This document shows positions 30,386 to 38,911 of a stretch of DNA of 38,911 bases, piece after piece; position 1 is the first letter of the stretch, and each line of letters begins with the position of its first letter. This DNA comes from Flavobacteriales bacterium. GTDB taxonomy: Bacteria; Bacteroidota; Bacteroidia; Flavobacteriales_D; CAJJDF01. Location: contig JAHDBM010000027.1 in the NCBI GenBank assembly GCA_020630395.1, forward strand, positions 1 through 38,911, written 5' to 3'. The translations under genes were made by a program, and so were the position numbers. Under the pieces are notes generated by a model, which had not been told where the DNA came from, searched no databases, and saw nothing but the letters and a program-made list of their open reading frames with translations.

Positions 30386-31853
30386 AAGAATGTTTAAATG
30401 AGAAAAATGAAATTGATCCAAAACCAAGTGTCAGCATGGCGAAAAAAGGGAGCATTGCATAATCTCCCCATCTAATGGAAAGCCAAATACCAAAAGCAAA
30501 GTATATAGTTAGTAAAACTTCGGCAACATTAACCCAACTTATTTTTATTTTATTGTATTTGCTTTTTTTCCACTTTTCTTTTTTGTCGTTAGTCAAGTTA
30601 AATTTAGGTGTTCGAACAAAAGGAGATTTTTTCCCCATATATCCTTCACTAACCGCTATAGCGTTATGTAAAGATAATCCCATAGAAAAGCTTAAAAAGA
30701 GAGGGAAATAATAAATGAAATGTAAAAAAGCGATCCCTTTATTTTTATAACCATTTGCAAAAGAAGTAAAATAAAACAACCCTATAACAACAAAACTTAA
30801 TAAAGAAATAGCGGCTAATTTAAAAAAGGTGTCGTACGCTTCATTATACTGTTTCATTGCAAATAACGGGATACTTATTAAGGCAATAGATAAAATAGCG
30901 ATAAATAAGAAGCTGTTCATTAAATGAAATATTGCATGTACTTTGGTAGAAAAATTATATTTAGAATGTTTAACAACCTTACTCAAGTTTTTCATGGTAC
31001 ATTCGGCAGCACCTTTCATCCATCTAAATTGTTGTGATTTAAGGGCATTCATTTCTGCAGGAAGTTCAGCAGGAGAACCTACACTTTCTTTGTATAAGAA
31101 TTTCCAACCATTTAATTGAGCCCTGTAACTTAAGTCTAAATCTTCGGTTAAGGTATCGGCTTGCCAACCACCTGCATCATCAATTGTTTCTTTTCTCCAT
31201 ACTCCAGCTGTACCATTAAAATTAATAAAATGATCTCCATAGTTTCTACCACCTTGTTCTACAGAGAAATGAGCATCTAGAGCAAAAGCTTGCAGTTTGG
31301 TAAGTAACGAGAAATTTCTATTAATGTGCTCCCATTTGGTTTGTACAACACCAATTTTTTCATCTTGAAAATAAGGAATAGTTTCTAGTAAAAAACTTTT
31401 AATTGGAACAAAGTCTGCATCAAAAATAGCAATAAATTCGCCTTTGCATATTCCCATACCATAATCAAGAGCTCCTGCTTTAAAACCTACTCTTTCGGGT
31501 CTTCGGACATGAGAAATGTCAATTCCTTTTGCTGCCCAATGATTTACTCTTTTAGCAATAATGTCTACTGTTTCATCAGTTGAATCATCTAATACTTGGA
31601 TTTCTAGCTTATCATGCGGATAATCAAATTCACAAACAGCATCAATTAATCGTTCAATTACGTAAAGTTCATTAAATACGGGGAGTTGGATTGTTACTTG
31701 AGGGTGTTTTTCTTGTTCAGGAATCCTTTCTAATTGAGAGATTATTTTTTTCCTATTTCTTAGGTAAGCGATAACTAAACTCAACTGCACCATACTGTAA
31801 AATAAAATAAATAGTGAGAATATAGAGTATATGATAATGAGTACTATTCCCAT
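30375..31853 (-). CDS. Membrane glycosyltransferase, family GT2 (cellulose-synthase-like)
   Basis: The 492-residue protein has an N-terminal helix (~3-28), a GT-A catalytic domain and at least four C-terminal helices. Processive-type GT2 motifs are present in order: VFNELYVIERLI, LDDSTDET (~89-96), FDADF (~143), TEDLDLSYRA (~240) and QQFRWMKGAAE (~278). The QxxRW-type motif is typical of cellulose, mannan and poly-GlcNAc synthase relatives and of ceramide glucosyltransferases. It probably adds sugars from a nucleotide donor at the inner membrane; sugar and acceptor are unknown. It is 3 bases downstream of a second GT2 gene and overlaps the lactonase gene, so this is a tight operon. Confidence 0.88.
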   Translation of the reverse strand: MGIVLIIIYSIFSLFILFYSMVQLSLVIAYLRNRKKIISQLERIPEQEKHPQVTIQLPVFNELYVIERLIDAVCEFDYPHDKLEIQVLDDSTDETVDIIAKRVNHWAAKGIDISHVRRPERVGFKAGALDYGMGICKGEFIAIFDADFVPIKSFLLETIPYFQDEKIGVVQTKWEHINRNFSLLTKLQAFALDAHFSVEQGGRNYGDHFINFNGTAGVWRKETIDDAGGWQADTLTEDLDLSYRAQLNGWKFLYKESVGSPAELPAEMNALKSQQFRWMKGAAECTMKNLSKVVKHSKYNFSTKVHAIFHLMNSFLFIAILSIALISIPLFAMKQYNEAYDTFFKLAAISLLSFVVIGLFYFTSFANGYKNKGIAFLHFIYYFPLFLSFSMGLSLHNAIAVSEGYMGKKSPFVRTPKFNLTNDKKEKWKKSKYNKIKISWVNVAEVLLTIYFAFGIWLSIRWGDYAMLPFFAMLTLGFGSISFFSFKHSYAK

Positions 31854-31856
31854 GTG

Positions 31857-32537
31857 TTATTTATATTTAAAAATGGTGGTTATTATTTTGTATCCAGCAA
31901 GAACAGTTCCTTTAATTGTTCCTGATATTTTAGATTTACCAATTCGTTTTCGATAGCTAACATCAACTTGCTCAATTTTCAGTTTGTTTTTTAATGCTTT
32001 AAGTTGCATTTCAACAGTCCATCCATAAGTTTGATCTTGCATATCCATTGCTAATAATTTCTCAAATTTAATAGCTCTAAAGGGGCCAAGATCATGATAC
32101 CTATAACCGTATAGTATTCTCATTAACCAACAGGCTAACCAATTTCCAAATGCCTGAGGAATGGTCATAGATCCTTTTTCTCTTTTCTTTTTTACTCTGT
32201 TACCAATAACCATATCAGCTCCATTCCAGATTTTATTTAAGAGTAAGGTTATTTCTTCTGGAAAATCAGAATAATCTGCATCCATAAACACCACAACATC
32301 TGGTTGTTGTTCTTTTTGTTTAGCATGGCTAATACCTTTTAAGCATGCATAGCCATATCCTTGAGAAGTTTCACTCAATACTGTTGCCCCAGCATTCTTT
32401 GCATTAATAGATGTTTCGTCAGATGAATTATTATCAACAACAACAATATCTCTTACCAAATCTTTAGGTATAGCTGTAATGACAGATCCTATGCTGTTTT
32501 GCTCATTAAAAGCCGGAATTATTACATCTACTTGCAT
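31857..32537 (-). CDS. Glycosyltransferase family 2 protein (DPM1-like)
   Basis: The 226-residue protein is a soluble or peripheral GT2 domain. It has an N-terminal nucleotide-binding start DVIIPAFNEQNSIGSVI, VVDNNSSDET, the metal-binding MDADYSDFP (~90), GNRVKK, and a late DLGPFRAIK and YGWTVEMQLKAL. It resembles dolichyl-phosphate mannosyltransferase-type and polyprenyl-phosphate glycosyltransferases without the C-terminal membrane helices. Such enzymes load a sugar on a polyprenyl phosphate. Its neighbour is a membrane GT2 3 bases downstream; the pair may make a glycolipid or surface glycan. The donor sugar is unknown. Confidence 0.88.
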   Translation of the reverse strand: MQVDVIIPAFNEQNSIGSVITAIPKDLVRDIVVVDNNSSDETSINAKNAGATVLSETSQGYGYACLKGISHAKQKEQQPDVVVFMDADYSDFPEEITLLLNKIWNGADMVIGNRVKKKREKGSMTIPQAFGNWLACWLMRILYGYRYHDLGPFRAIKFEKLLAMDMQDQTYGWTVEMQLKALKNKLKIEQVDVSYRKRIGKSKISGTIKGTVLAGYKIITTIFKYK

Positions 32538-32576
32538 AGCTTATACAGACGGCTTCATTTTGATTACTTACAAAAA

Positions 32577-33935
32577 TTATTGGATTCCTTTTAAAACATC
32601 TCTAATCATTTCGTTATAACTAATTGGCTCTCCTAAAGTTGTTCCCAATCTAACAATGACTACATCTTTTGATGGTATAATAAAAACTCTTTGTCCCTGA
32701 TATCCATCAGCCATATACATATCATCAGGAACATCAGGAAATTCTTTAGGGTTAGTCGTCCAAAAATGTGCACCATATCTGCTTTCTGATCCAGGAACTG
32801 GTGTTCCAGAATATTTAGCCCAGCCTTTTGGTAAAATTTGCTCTCCAAGCCAGTTTCCATCATGTAAATACAGTAATCCATATTTAGCCCAATCTCTTGG
32901 TGTTGCCCAAGAATAAGATGAGCCTACAAACTTACCAGAAGCGTCAGTTTCTATAATCATGGATTCCATTCCTACTTTAGAAAAAATTTCTTTGTATGGA
33001 AAAGCTAAATAATCATCACCAACAACATTTTTTATAGCTCCAGCCAAAATATTAGAAGTTCCAGATGAATAGTAATACTTAGGTTCTTTTTTATTACTTA
33101 AAGGAGTTTTAATTGCATACTTGTACATGTCATTTTTCCTGTACAACATTTTAGTGGCATCAGATATGGTTGTGTAGTCTTCTAGCCAATCTAAACCATC
33201 ACTCATTTTTAATAAAGCGTCCCAAGTTATATTTTTTCGTTCATCATTTTTCCATTCTTCAATATTGACAGGTTCTTCAATGTCAATTAATCCTTTTTTT
33301 ACCATAACTCCAACCATGGTGTTGGTAATGCTTTTTGTCATAGACCAACCGAGTTGAGGTGTATTTTTATTAAAGCCATCAGCATACTGTTCAAAAATTA
33401 ATTGATCTTTATAAATTACTAATAGAGCTCTTGTGTGTTTATAGATGCCTTCATTGTGTTCTTCTTCAGTTTCATTAAAGTGAACGCTAGCGGCTTCTTT
33501 AATTAGTTCTATATTTACATTACTAGGAATAGTATCTGGTAATGTTTTACTATATGGCCAATAGAGAGAGTCGACTTGCTTGTATGAGAAGTCTTTTGAG
33601 AAATTAATCTTTTTATATGTTTCTAGACCTTCTTCTTGAACCAATGAACATCCTATGTTTTTATTGTAATAAGCCGTTTGACTTCCTAATCCCCATATTG
33701 TCGAAGTAACTGATTTATTCTCTTTGTTCACTACTGGATTTGCATATTTAATTAAGGAGTAATTTAAATCATTATCTTTTACATGTTGTGCATCTCTGTT
33801 AGCAATAAAAACACATGAGCACATCATTTTGGAGGCATAACCATTTACAATGCCCAGCCTAGGGTAAACATAAAAAGAAGAGGCAATTAATAGTATTACC
33901 AGAACGATTAAAAAGTATTTAAAGAATTTTTTCAT
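32577..33935 (-). CDS. Serine hydrolase, class C beta-lactamase family
   Basis: The 452-residue protein has an N-terminal membrane anchor or signal (~4-24) and a penicillin-binding/beta-lactamase-like domain. The nucleophile motif SxxK is present as GWSMTKSI (~197-204). The second motif is YYYSSGTSN (~297), and a late GYQGQRVFIIPSKDVVIVRLG stands where the third motif lies in esterase-like members. The family includes esterases, D-amino acid peptidases and carboxylesterases more often than true beta-lactamases. It is first in a likely four-gene operon with two glycosyltransferases and the lactonase. It acts in the periplasm or at the membrane; its substrate is unknown. Confidence 0.85.
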   Translation of the reverse strand: MKKFFKYFLIVLVILLIASSFYVYPRLGIVNGYASKMMCSCVFIANRDAQHVKDNDLNYSLIKYANPVVNKENKSVTSTIWGLGSQTAYYNKNIGCSLVQEEGLETYKKINFSKDFSYKQVDSLYWPYSKTLPDTIPSNVNIELIKEAASVHFNETEEEHNEGIYKHTRALLVIYKDQLIFEQYADGFNKNTPQLGWSMTKSITNTMVGVMVKKGLIDIEEPVNIEEWKNDERKNITWDALLKMSDGLDWLEDYTTISDATKMLYRKNDMYKYAIKTPLSNKKEPKYYYSSGTSNILAGAIKNVVGDDYLAFPYKEIFSKVGMESMIIETDASGKFVGSSYSWATPRDWAKYGLLYLHDGNWLGEQILPKGWAKYSGTPVPGSESRYGAHFWTTNPKEFPDVPDDMYMADGYQGQRVFIIPSKDVVIVRLGTTLGEPISYNEMIRDVLKGIQ

Positions 33936-33962
33936 AATAATAACAGTAAGTTATAGAGAGAA

Positions 33963-33996
33963 CAAAGATAGTAGATGAATTTAGAATAGAAACAAA
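33963..33996 (-). promoter_or_regulatory. Promoter of the serine hydrolase-GT2 operon
   Basis: Read on the minus strand, TTTG (33996-33993) is followed after 22 bases by TATCTTTG (33970-33963). These match the Bacteroidota -33 and -7 elements at normal spacing, and the -7 box ends 27 bases before the ATG at 33935. It is the best promoter match in the window. The adjoining terminator at 33997-34024 separates it from the lipoprotein gene. Confidence 0.55.
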
Positions 33997-34024
33997 AAAG
34001 GCTTCAACAAGTGTTGAAGCCTTT
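33997..34024 (-). terminator. Rho-independent terminator of the TPR lipoprotein gene
   Basis: A perfect 12-bp stem (AAAGGCTTCAAC at 33997-34008, GTTGAAGCCTTT at 34013-34024) with a 4-base loop lies 24 bases beyond the stop at 34049. On the minus strand it runs into a T tract. Confidence 0.85.
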
Positions 34025-34048
34025 CGGAAAAATAATAATTAATCTTTA

Positions 34049-35743
34049 TTAGAATAAACCTGTAAATGCAGGGTTATCAAAATATTTTATGAATTCTCTA
34101 TCGTTTTTAGCTTTGTTCTTTAATGAGCTATCTTTTTCAATAGCAGAAGCTAAGTGTTTAAATACATCAGCATCTTTATTTGTTCTAGCAGCTAAAATTG
34201 CTTTTAAATAAAGTCCTTTAGCAGAAGAAGCATCAGAAGATTTGTCTAATGTATTTGCTGAATTTGAATAATCTTTCTTTAGTAATTGAGCTAATGCTTT
34301 ATTAAATGTATTGTTACTTCCCATGTTAGTAACAGCTTGGTCATATTCTCCTTTTTTAATGTTAATTAAACCTAAGTTATAATTAACTTCTTGCCCAGCA
34401 GATGTAGAACTAGAAAATAATCCAGCAGCTTCATCAATTTTACCATCTTGTCTTAGCATAGCTCCCCAGTTATTATTTGTAATTGGGTTTTTATCTAATT
34501 CATTAGCTTTTTTGAATTTAGTTTTTGCTTCACCAACTTTACCTTGAGAGTAAAGAATAACACCAGCATTATTAAAACCTCTCCAATCATCTGGAGCTTT
34601 AGTAGCAGCAGCATTATAAATAGCTAATTTAGTATTTAAATCTTCTGTTAAGTTATTTGCTGTAAATAACAACTCTTCAGCAGTTAGAGATTGAGGGTTA
34701 GATGCAGAAATAGTTTTTAATTCTTCATCAGTATATCCATTTAAGACATAATTAAGAACCATTTGAGATCTTCTTAATTGTGGGAAAATGTCTTTGTCTA
34801 AAAATTTGTATGTAGAAGCTAATGTTTTAATTTCTTCTTCTCTTTTAGCAGGATTACTGTTCATTTCAGCAACACGAACAATAATATCTTTGTCTTCATG
34901 GTTAGATGCTTGGATTAACTCTTTTAAACCAGCCCAGTCTTCACCTTTAGGCATCTTGTTAGTAGTTAAACCATTAACATTTAATTTAGCTAGGGCTTTA
35001 GTTAAATATGCATCAGCTGATGCAGCTCTATCTTCAGCAAGTGTAGCATTTTTTTCAGTTTCACCTTCAGGAGATGCATAAGAAATAATGTCTATGTTTT
35101 TAAATTCAATTTTAGAATTTGCAAGACCATCAGCAATAAATTTTTCGAAAGCTAAAATATCTTCATCTTTCAATTCAGTTGGTCTAACATTGTGTTTAGC
35201 TTTTAAGTAGTTGATAACCGCTTTTTCAGATTTATCAAACTTTCTAACTAATTTATCTTCACCAAAAACAACTTTATCGTCATTTTGTAACCATAATGGA
35301 GTTACAATAGTTGCATCAGCAATTTTAGGTGTTTTATCATTTAATTTTTCTTTATCTCCTTTTTTAGCAATGTATTTTACTACTAATTCAGCATTTTCAA
35401 ATGCAGGATCGTATGGTCTTGTACTTGTATAAGAAAACGAATGTCCATCTTTTTTTACGATTTCTCCATTTCCAGCAGCTTTTTCACCTTTAAACGCTTT
35501 CATGTCGAAATCTAACTCATTACCATCTTTGTTGATAAGAGTTGGAGTAAGTTCAACATAAGCTTTTTTGTGTAATCCTTTCTCAATGAATTTACCGTCA
35601 ATTTTAACAGTAACTTTATCCCCGTGCATTTCAATTGGATTTTCCTTTACTTCATATTCAAGGTCTTTCATTACAGAACAACTGTAAAGAAATCCTCCAG
35701 CAACAGCTAATAATGCTACTTTTTTTAAGATGTTTGTTTTCAT
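34049..35743 (-). CDS. TPR and OmpA-like outer membrane lipoprotein
   Basis: The ATG at 35743 gives a lipoprotein signal, MKTNILKKVALLAVAGGF then LYSC with Cys22; a TTG at 35776 would bury it. The 564-residue protein has a beta-rich front (~30-190). A segment follows that recalls OmpA C-terminal domains (IDIISYASPEGE, LAEDRAASADAYL; ~225-265). The TPR-like helices (~355-530, for example FNNAGVILYSQGKVGEAKTKFKKANEL) end the protein. Similar lipoproteins occur across Bacteroidota near the cell envelope, but I do not know a defined function. It is flanked by a strong terminator downstream and by the deoxynucleoside kinase gene upstream after 97 bases, so it is probably transcribed alone. Confidence 0.8.
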   Translation of the reverse strand: MKTNILKKVALLAVAGGFLYSCSVMKDLEYEVKENPIEMHGDKVTVKIDGKFIEKGLHKKAYVELTPTLINKDGNELDFDMKAFKGEKAAGNGEIVKKDGHSFSYTSTRPYDPAFENAELVVKYIAKKGDKEKLNDKTPKIADATIVTPLWLQNDDKVVFGEDKLVRKFDKSEKAVINYLKAKHNVRPTELKDEDILAFEKFIADGLANSKIEFKNIDIISYASPEGETEKNATLAEDRAASADAYLTKALAKLNVNGLTTNKMPKGEDWAGLKELIQASNHEDKDIIVRVAEMNSNPAKREEEIKTLASTYKFLDKDIFPQLRRSQMVLNYVLNGYTDEELKTISASNPQSLTAEELLFTANNLTEDLNTKLAIYNAAATKAPDDWRGFNNAGVILYSQGKVGEAKTKFKKANELDKNPITNNNWGAMLRQDGKIDEAAGLFSSSTSAGQEVNYNLGLINIKKGEYDQAVTNMGSNNTFNKALAQLLKKDYSNSANTLDKSSDASSAKGLYLKAILAARTNKDADVFKHLASAIEKDSSLKNKAKNDREFIKYFDNPAFTGLF

Positions 35744-35840
35744 TCTAGGTTTATTATTTTTCGTATTAAGGTGCAATAATAATCAATGTGGTGCTTTTTT
35801 TAAAAGAAAAGACTAAAAACTTTCTAATTTACCCCCAAGA

Positions 35841-36479
35841 TTAAAATTTAGATGGCTCTAATGTTAAGTGGTGAATTCCAACAGGATAATCTTGTTTAAT
35901 TATTTTCTTAATGTCATTGTAATGATTTACGTCATTAACAAAATCAATAGTTGATGTTTCAATAACAATAACCTTTTGATTATCAATTTTTTCGAAATAG
36001 TTAATGTAAGAGTTGTGTATTTTAGTTAAATAATCACTAGAAATAGTTTGTTCGTATATTCTACCTCTTTTTTTTATATTATTTAATAATCTTTCTGTAT
36101 TTACAGATAAGTATACTAGTAAGTCGGGTTTAGTTATTCTTTCAAACATGATGTTGAAGTAGTCATCAAACAATTTTTTTTCATAAGCATTGAGGTTGGC
36201 TTTTGAAAATATTAATGATTTCTCGATAAAGTAATCACTAAAAACAAGTGAGTTTTGGTTAGCAATATTATTTAACTGATGAAATCGATCCATCAAAAAT
36301 TGTAGTTCTACTGCTAGGTTGTTAGTTGTTTGGTTTTCCAAGAATGTACTTAAAAAAGGATTTTCTTCGAATTCCTCAAGAATAATTTTCGCATTGTATT
36401 CTGATGCAAGTTTTTTCACTAAACTTGTTTTTCCAGATCCAATATTGCCCTCTATAACTATAAAGTTATGATGTGTCAT
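35841..36479 (-). CDS. Deoxynucleoside kinase
   Basis: The enzyme phosphorylates deoxynucleosides in salvage. The 212-residue protein has the Walker A loop GNIGSGKTS (~11-19), the substrate-side motif LEEFEENPFLSTF (~34-46), the DRF-like FLMDRFHQL (~66-74) and the lid region RGRIYEQTI (~137). Length is normal for the dNK/dGK/dAK family. It lies 21 bases downstream of folK and is likely co-transcribed, an arrangement I recognise from other Bacteroidota. Whether it prefers purine or pyrimidine deoxynucleosides is not decidable from sequence alone. Confidence 0.92.
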   Translation of the reverse strand: MTHHNFIVIEGNIGSGKTSLVKKLASEYNAKIILEEFEENPFLSTFLENQTTNNLAVELQFLMDRFHQLNNIANQNSLVFSDYFIEKSLIFSKANLNAYEKKLFDDYFNIMFERITKPDLLVYLSVNTERLLNNIKKRGRIYEQTISSDYLTKIHNSYINYFEKIDNQKVIVIETSTIDFVNDVNHYNDIKKIIKQDYPVGIHHLTLEPSKF

Positions 36480-36500
36480 TCTTGTAAGATATTTTTATTG

Positions 36501-36983
36501 TTAATTTACTGACCCAGTATCCTCACAAAGTAAAAGTAATTCATAAATAGTTTTTTTGAAAATAGGGTGAATTAGATTTGGGGCTATTTCAGCAAGAGGT
36601 TTAAGTATAAAATTGCGCTTGTGTATAAGTGGGTGTGGGACTTTTAGGTGTTTTTCACTAATAATATCATTGTTAATAAAAAGGATGTCAATGTCAATAA
36701 CTCTGTCTTCGTATTCCTTTTTTGTTTTTTGTTTTCTACCTAATTCAAGTTCGATTTGTTGGGTTATATTGAGTAATAGTAAAGGTGTGCAAATTGTTTT
36801 TATTATAAGTATTTGGTTTAAAAATGGATTAGTTTCTCTTGTAAATCCCCAAGGACTGGATTGATATATAGAAGACTTTTTAATAATAGGTCCAATTTTT
36901 TGTTCTATTAATTCAACACTATTAATGAATGATTCTTGAGTTGTAGGTAAATTACCACCTAAAGAAATAATAACTTGGTTCAT
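36501..36983 (-). CDS. folK: 2-amino-4-hydroxy-6-hydroxymethyldihydropteridine diphosphokinase
   Basis: FolK transfers diphosphate from ATP to 6-hydroxymethyl-7,8-dihydropterin in folate synthesis. The 160-residue protein shows the family start ISLGGNLPTTQESF, SSIYQSSPWGF, the metal-binding EDRVIDIDILF (~91-101), and HPLIHKRNFILKPLAEIAP (~117-135) with the conserved Arg. The length is normal. It is the first gene of a two-gene unit with the deoxynucleoside kinase and diverges from sppA across 136 bases. Confidence 0.95.
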   Translation of the reverse strand: MNQVIISLGGNLPTTQESFINSVELIEQKIGPIIKKSSIYQSSPWGFTRETNPFLNQILIIKTICTPLLLLNITQQIELELGRKQKTKKEYEDRVIDIDILFINNDIISEKHLKVPHPLIHKRNFILKPLAEIAPNLIHPIFKKTIYELLLLCEDTGSVN

Positions 36984-37081
36984 GAAAGTAGTGTTAAGTG
37001 AAGTTTAAAATTTTTAATTACCATTTATCCTAATGGAGCACCATTAATGTAAAACTATAGTAGTGAACTAAAATACTTTAA

Positions 37082-37089
37082 TAGTTTTG
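37082..37089 (+). promoter_or_regulatory. Candidate -7 box of sppA
   Basis: TAGTTTTG matches TAnnTTTG and ends 30 bases before the sppA ATG at 37120. No -33 element is clear. The divergent region also holds a 6-bp dyad TAATGG/CCATTA at 37030-37045. Confidence 0.3.
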
Positions 37090-37119
37090 GTTGAAGAAAT
37101 ATCGTAAACATAAACTATC

Positions 37120-38911
37120 ATGAAACAATTTTTTAAATACTTTTTGGCATCTTTTTTAGCAGGAATTGCTATATGGGGTATAATAATCTTAATTATAAGT
37201 GCTTTAACGCCTGATGGACCACCTCCGATAAGAGTAAAAAACAACTCTATTCTTCATATTGATATGGAGAAAGCTATTGGAGAATTAACGTATTCAAAAC
37301 CAGAATTTAATGGAGAGTCTTTTACAGATGCTGGTAAAATTGGTATTAGAGGTATTACTCAAGCATTAAAATATGCAGCAGCTGATGAAAAAATAAAAGG
37401 AGTCTATTTAGATATTTCCATTCTTAATTCAGGAATGGCTACCTCAGAAGAAATTAGAAATAGTTTGTTGAATTTTAAAAAGAGTGGAAAGTTTATAGTA
37501 GCGTATAGTGAGATATATTCTAAGGGGGCTTATTATATGGCATCTTTGGCCGATGAAATTTATCTGTATCCAACTGGAATGCTGGAGTGGAATGGACTTG
37601 GAAGCGAACGTATGTTTTTTAAGAATACGTTAGCTAAGTTAGATGTAGACATGCAAATTATTAGAGGGAGCAATAATAAATTTAAAAGTGCAGTAGAACC
37701 TTACTTTCTTGAAAAGATGAGCGAGTCTAACCGTTTACAAACAGAACGTTTTGTCAATTCATTTTGGGACCATATGGTAGGTAATGTATCTGAACAAATT
37801 GGCGTTTCTACAGATCAACTTAATCTTGTTGCCGATAGTATGTTGTTGACTAATGCTAATAACACGGTTAATGAAAAATTTATAACTGCATTAAAGTATG
37901 AAGATGAAGTAGTCGATATATTGAAAAGTAAAGTTGGTGTTGAAGGTGATAAAAAGCTTAATATGATTTCGTTAGAAAAATATACCAAGTATGTAGCTAG
38001 AAAAAACAAAATCAAAAATTTAAATAAGCAAAACATAGCTGTTGTATATGCAACAGGAGAGATAAGAAGCGGGGAAGGTAATTTTGAAATGATTGGAAGT
38101 GAAACGACTGCAAAATTAATTAGAAAGGCTAGAAAAAATGACTCAATAAAAGCATTAGTGTTAAGGGTTAATTCTCCTGGAGGAAGTGCTTTAGCATCTG
38201 ATGTGATATGGAGAGAAATTCAATTAACTAAAAAAGTAAAGCCAGTTGTTGTATCTATGGGGGATGTTGCAGCATCTGGAGGGTATTATATCGCTTGTGC
38301 TGCCGATAGAATTTTTGCTCAGCCCAATACAATTACTGGATCAATTGGTGTGTTTGGAATGGTGCCTAATATGGAAGGTTTTTTTAATAATAAGTTAGGA
38401 GTAACGTTCGATAGGGTTCAGACTAACGAACATGCTAATATTATGTCAGTATCTAAAGCGCTTACTGATGAAGAATATTCTTTAATTCAAAAGGAGGTAG
38501 ATAATATATATGATGATTTTATTACTAAAGTATCAGAAGGTAGAGGGATTTCTAAAAAAATGGTAGATAGTATAGGACAGGGTAGAGTTTGGACTGGGTT
38601 AGATGCAAAAGATATTAAGCTTGTAGACGAAATAGGAGGTTTAAATGATGCTATTGCATATGCAGCTAAACTAGCTAATATTGAAAACCCTATAGTAATG
38701 GATTTGCCAAAAGTTAAAAAAGATCCTTTTGCTGAATTTATGGAAGCATTAGCCGATCAAAATGAAGATGGAGAAGAAGAAGCAAAGATTTCATTAAACT
38801 CTCCCCAAAACAATAAAATTGTAACATATTTAATGAACTATGTAGACGAATTGAATCACATAGCTAATACCAAATCAGATCGTATTCAAGCTAGAATGCC
38901 TTATGCAATAT
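37120..38911 (+). CDS. sppA: Signal peptide peptidase SppA, 67K type, 3' end cut by the window
   Basis: SppA is a membrane serine protease that degrades leftover signal peptides. The frame opens with MKQFFKYFLASFLAGIAIWG, a membrane anchor, and runs 597 codons to the window edge without a stop; a few residues are probably missing. Both halves of the tandem-fold 67K type are present. The catalytic Lys lies in NKFKSAVEPYF (~190) and the catalytic Ser in GDVAASGGYYIACAADRIF (~390). Other family stretches are LRVNSPGGSALASD, TITGSIGVFGM and GRVWTGLDAKDIKLVDEIGG. It is divergent from folK. Confidence 0.95.
   Translation, partial: MKQFFKYFLASFLAGIAIWGIIILIISALTPDGPPPIRVKNNSILHIDMEKAIGELTYSKPEFNGESFTDAGKIGIRGITQALKYAAADEKIKGVYLDISILNSGMATSEEIRNSLLNFKKSGKFIVAYSEIYSKGAYYMASLADEIYLYPTGMLEWNGLGSERMFFKNTLAKLDVDMQIIRGSNNKFKSAVEPYFLEKMSESNRLQTERFVNSFWDHMVGNVSEQIGVSTDQLNLVADSMLLTNANNTVNEKFITALKYEDEVVDILKSKVGVEGDKKLNMISLEKYTKYVARKNKIKNLNKQNIAVVYATGEIRSGEGNFEMIGSETTAKLIRKARKNDSIKALVLRVNSPGGSALASDVIWREIQLTKKVKPVVVSMGDVAASGGYYIACAADRIFAQPNTITGSIGVFGMVPNMEGFFNNKLGVTFDRVQTNEHANIMSVSKALTDEEYSLIQKEVDNIYDDFITKVSEGRGISKKMVDSIGQGRVWTGLDAKDIKLVDEIGGLNDAIAYAAKLANIENPIVMDLPKVKKDPFAEFMEALADQNEDGEEEAKISLNSPQNNKIVTYLMNYVDELNHIANTKSDRIQARMPYAI

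Noticed and set aside
32577-33935. Antibiotic-resistance beta-lactamase
   Set aside because: The esterase-like third-motif region and the operon with glycosyltransferases fit a general serine hydrolase better than a class C beta-lactamase.

Overview
The window is AT-rich and reads as chromosomal DNA of a marine-type Bacteroidota, most likely Flavobacteriales; I cannot place the family. The signs are type IX secretion (T9SS) cargo with type B C-terminal domains, PorP/SprF and PorE-like genes, TAnnTTTG promoter boxes, a Cys-type CcmE, and the folK, deoxynucleoside kinase and sppA neighbourhood. No tRNA, rRNA, CRISPR array, integrase or transposase was seen.

Layout. (a) 1-8611, plus strand: a 5'-truncated T9SS type B surface protein, a PorP/SprF porin-like protein and a PorE-like OmpA protein form one operon closed by a terminator. 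A 1334-residue T9SS type B protein with a propeller-like front and ten Cys-rich repeats follows. (b) 8666-14154, minus strand: two paralogous secreted proteins built from YadA-head-like repeats, one of 1318 and one of 489 residues. (c) 14538-17205, minus strand: a System I cytochrome c maturation operon, ccmB-ccmC-ccmD-like-small membrane protein-ccmE. (d) 17365-17823: an orphan plus-strand gene. (e) 17820-29262, minus strand: ten genes that look like a lipid-building island. (f) 29453-33935, minus strand: serine hydrolase, two family 2 glycosyltransferases and a paraoxonase-type lactonase. (g) 34049-38911: a TPR/OmpA-like lipoprotein, deoxynucleoside kinase and folK, with divergent sppA running off the end.

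The most interesting region is (e). In transcription order it encodes class I HMG-CoA reductase, a CDP-archaeol synthase homologue, a CDP-alcohol phosphatidyltransferase, a UbiA-type prenyltransferase, an ATP-grasp/phosphohistidine phosphotransferase of rifampin-phosphotransferase type, a BtaA-like (DUF3419) aminocarboxypropyl transferase, a dolichol/phytol kinase-like protein, a GNAT-fold protein, a membrane-anchored SRPBCC protein and an OleC-like adenylating enzyme. This combination supplies a mevalonate-committing step, isoprenoid transfer, isoprenol phosphorylation, CTP activation of an isoprenoid lipid phosphate and two possible head-group steps. My inference is a bacterial pathway for an isoprenoid (possibly archaeal-like ether) polar lipid with an unusual head group. 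No geranylgeranylglyceryl phosphate synthase is in the window, so backbone and product remain unproven. The glycosyltransferases of (f) could act on the same lipid, but that is only proximity.
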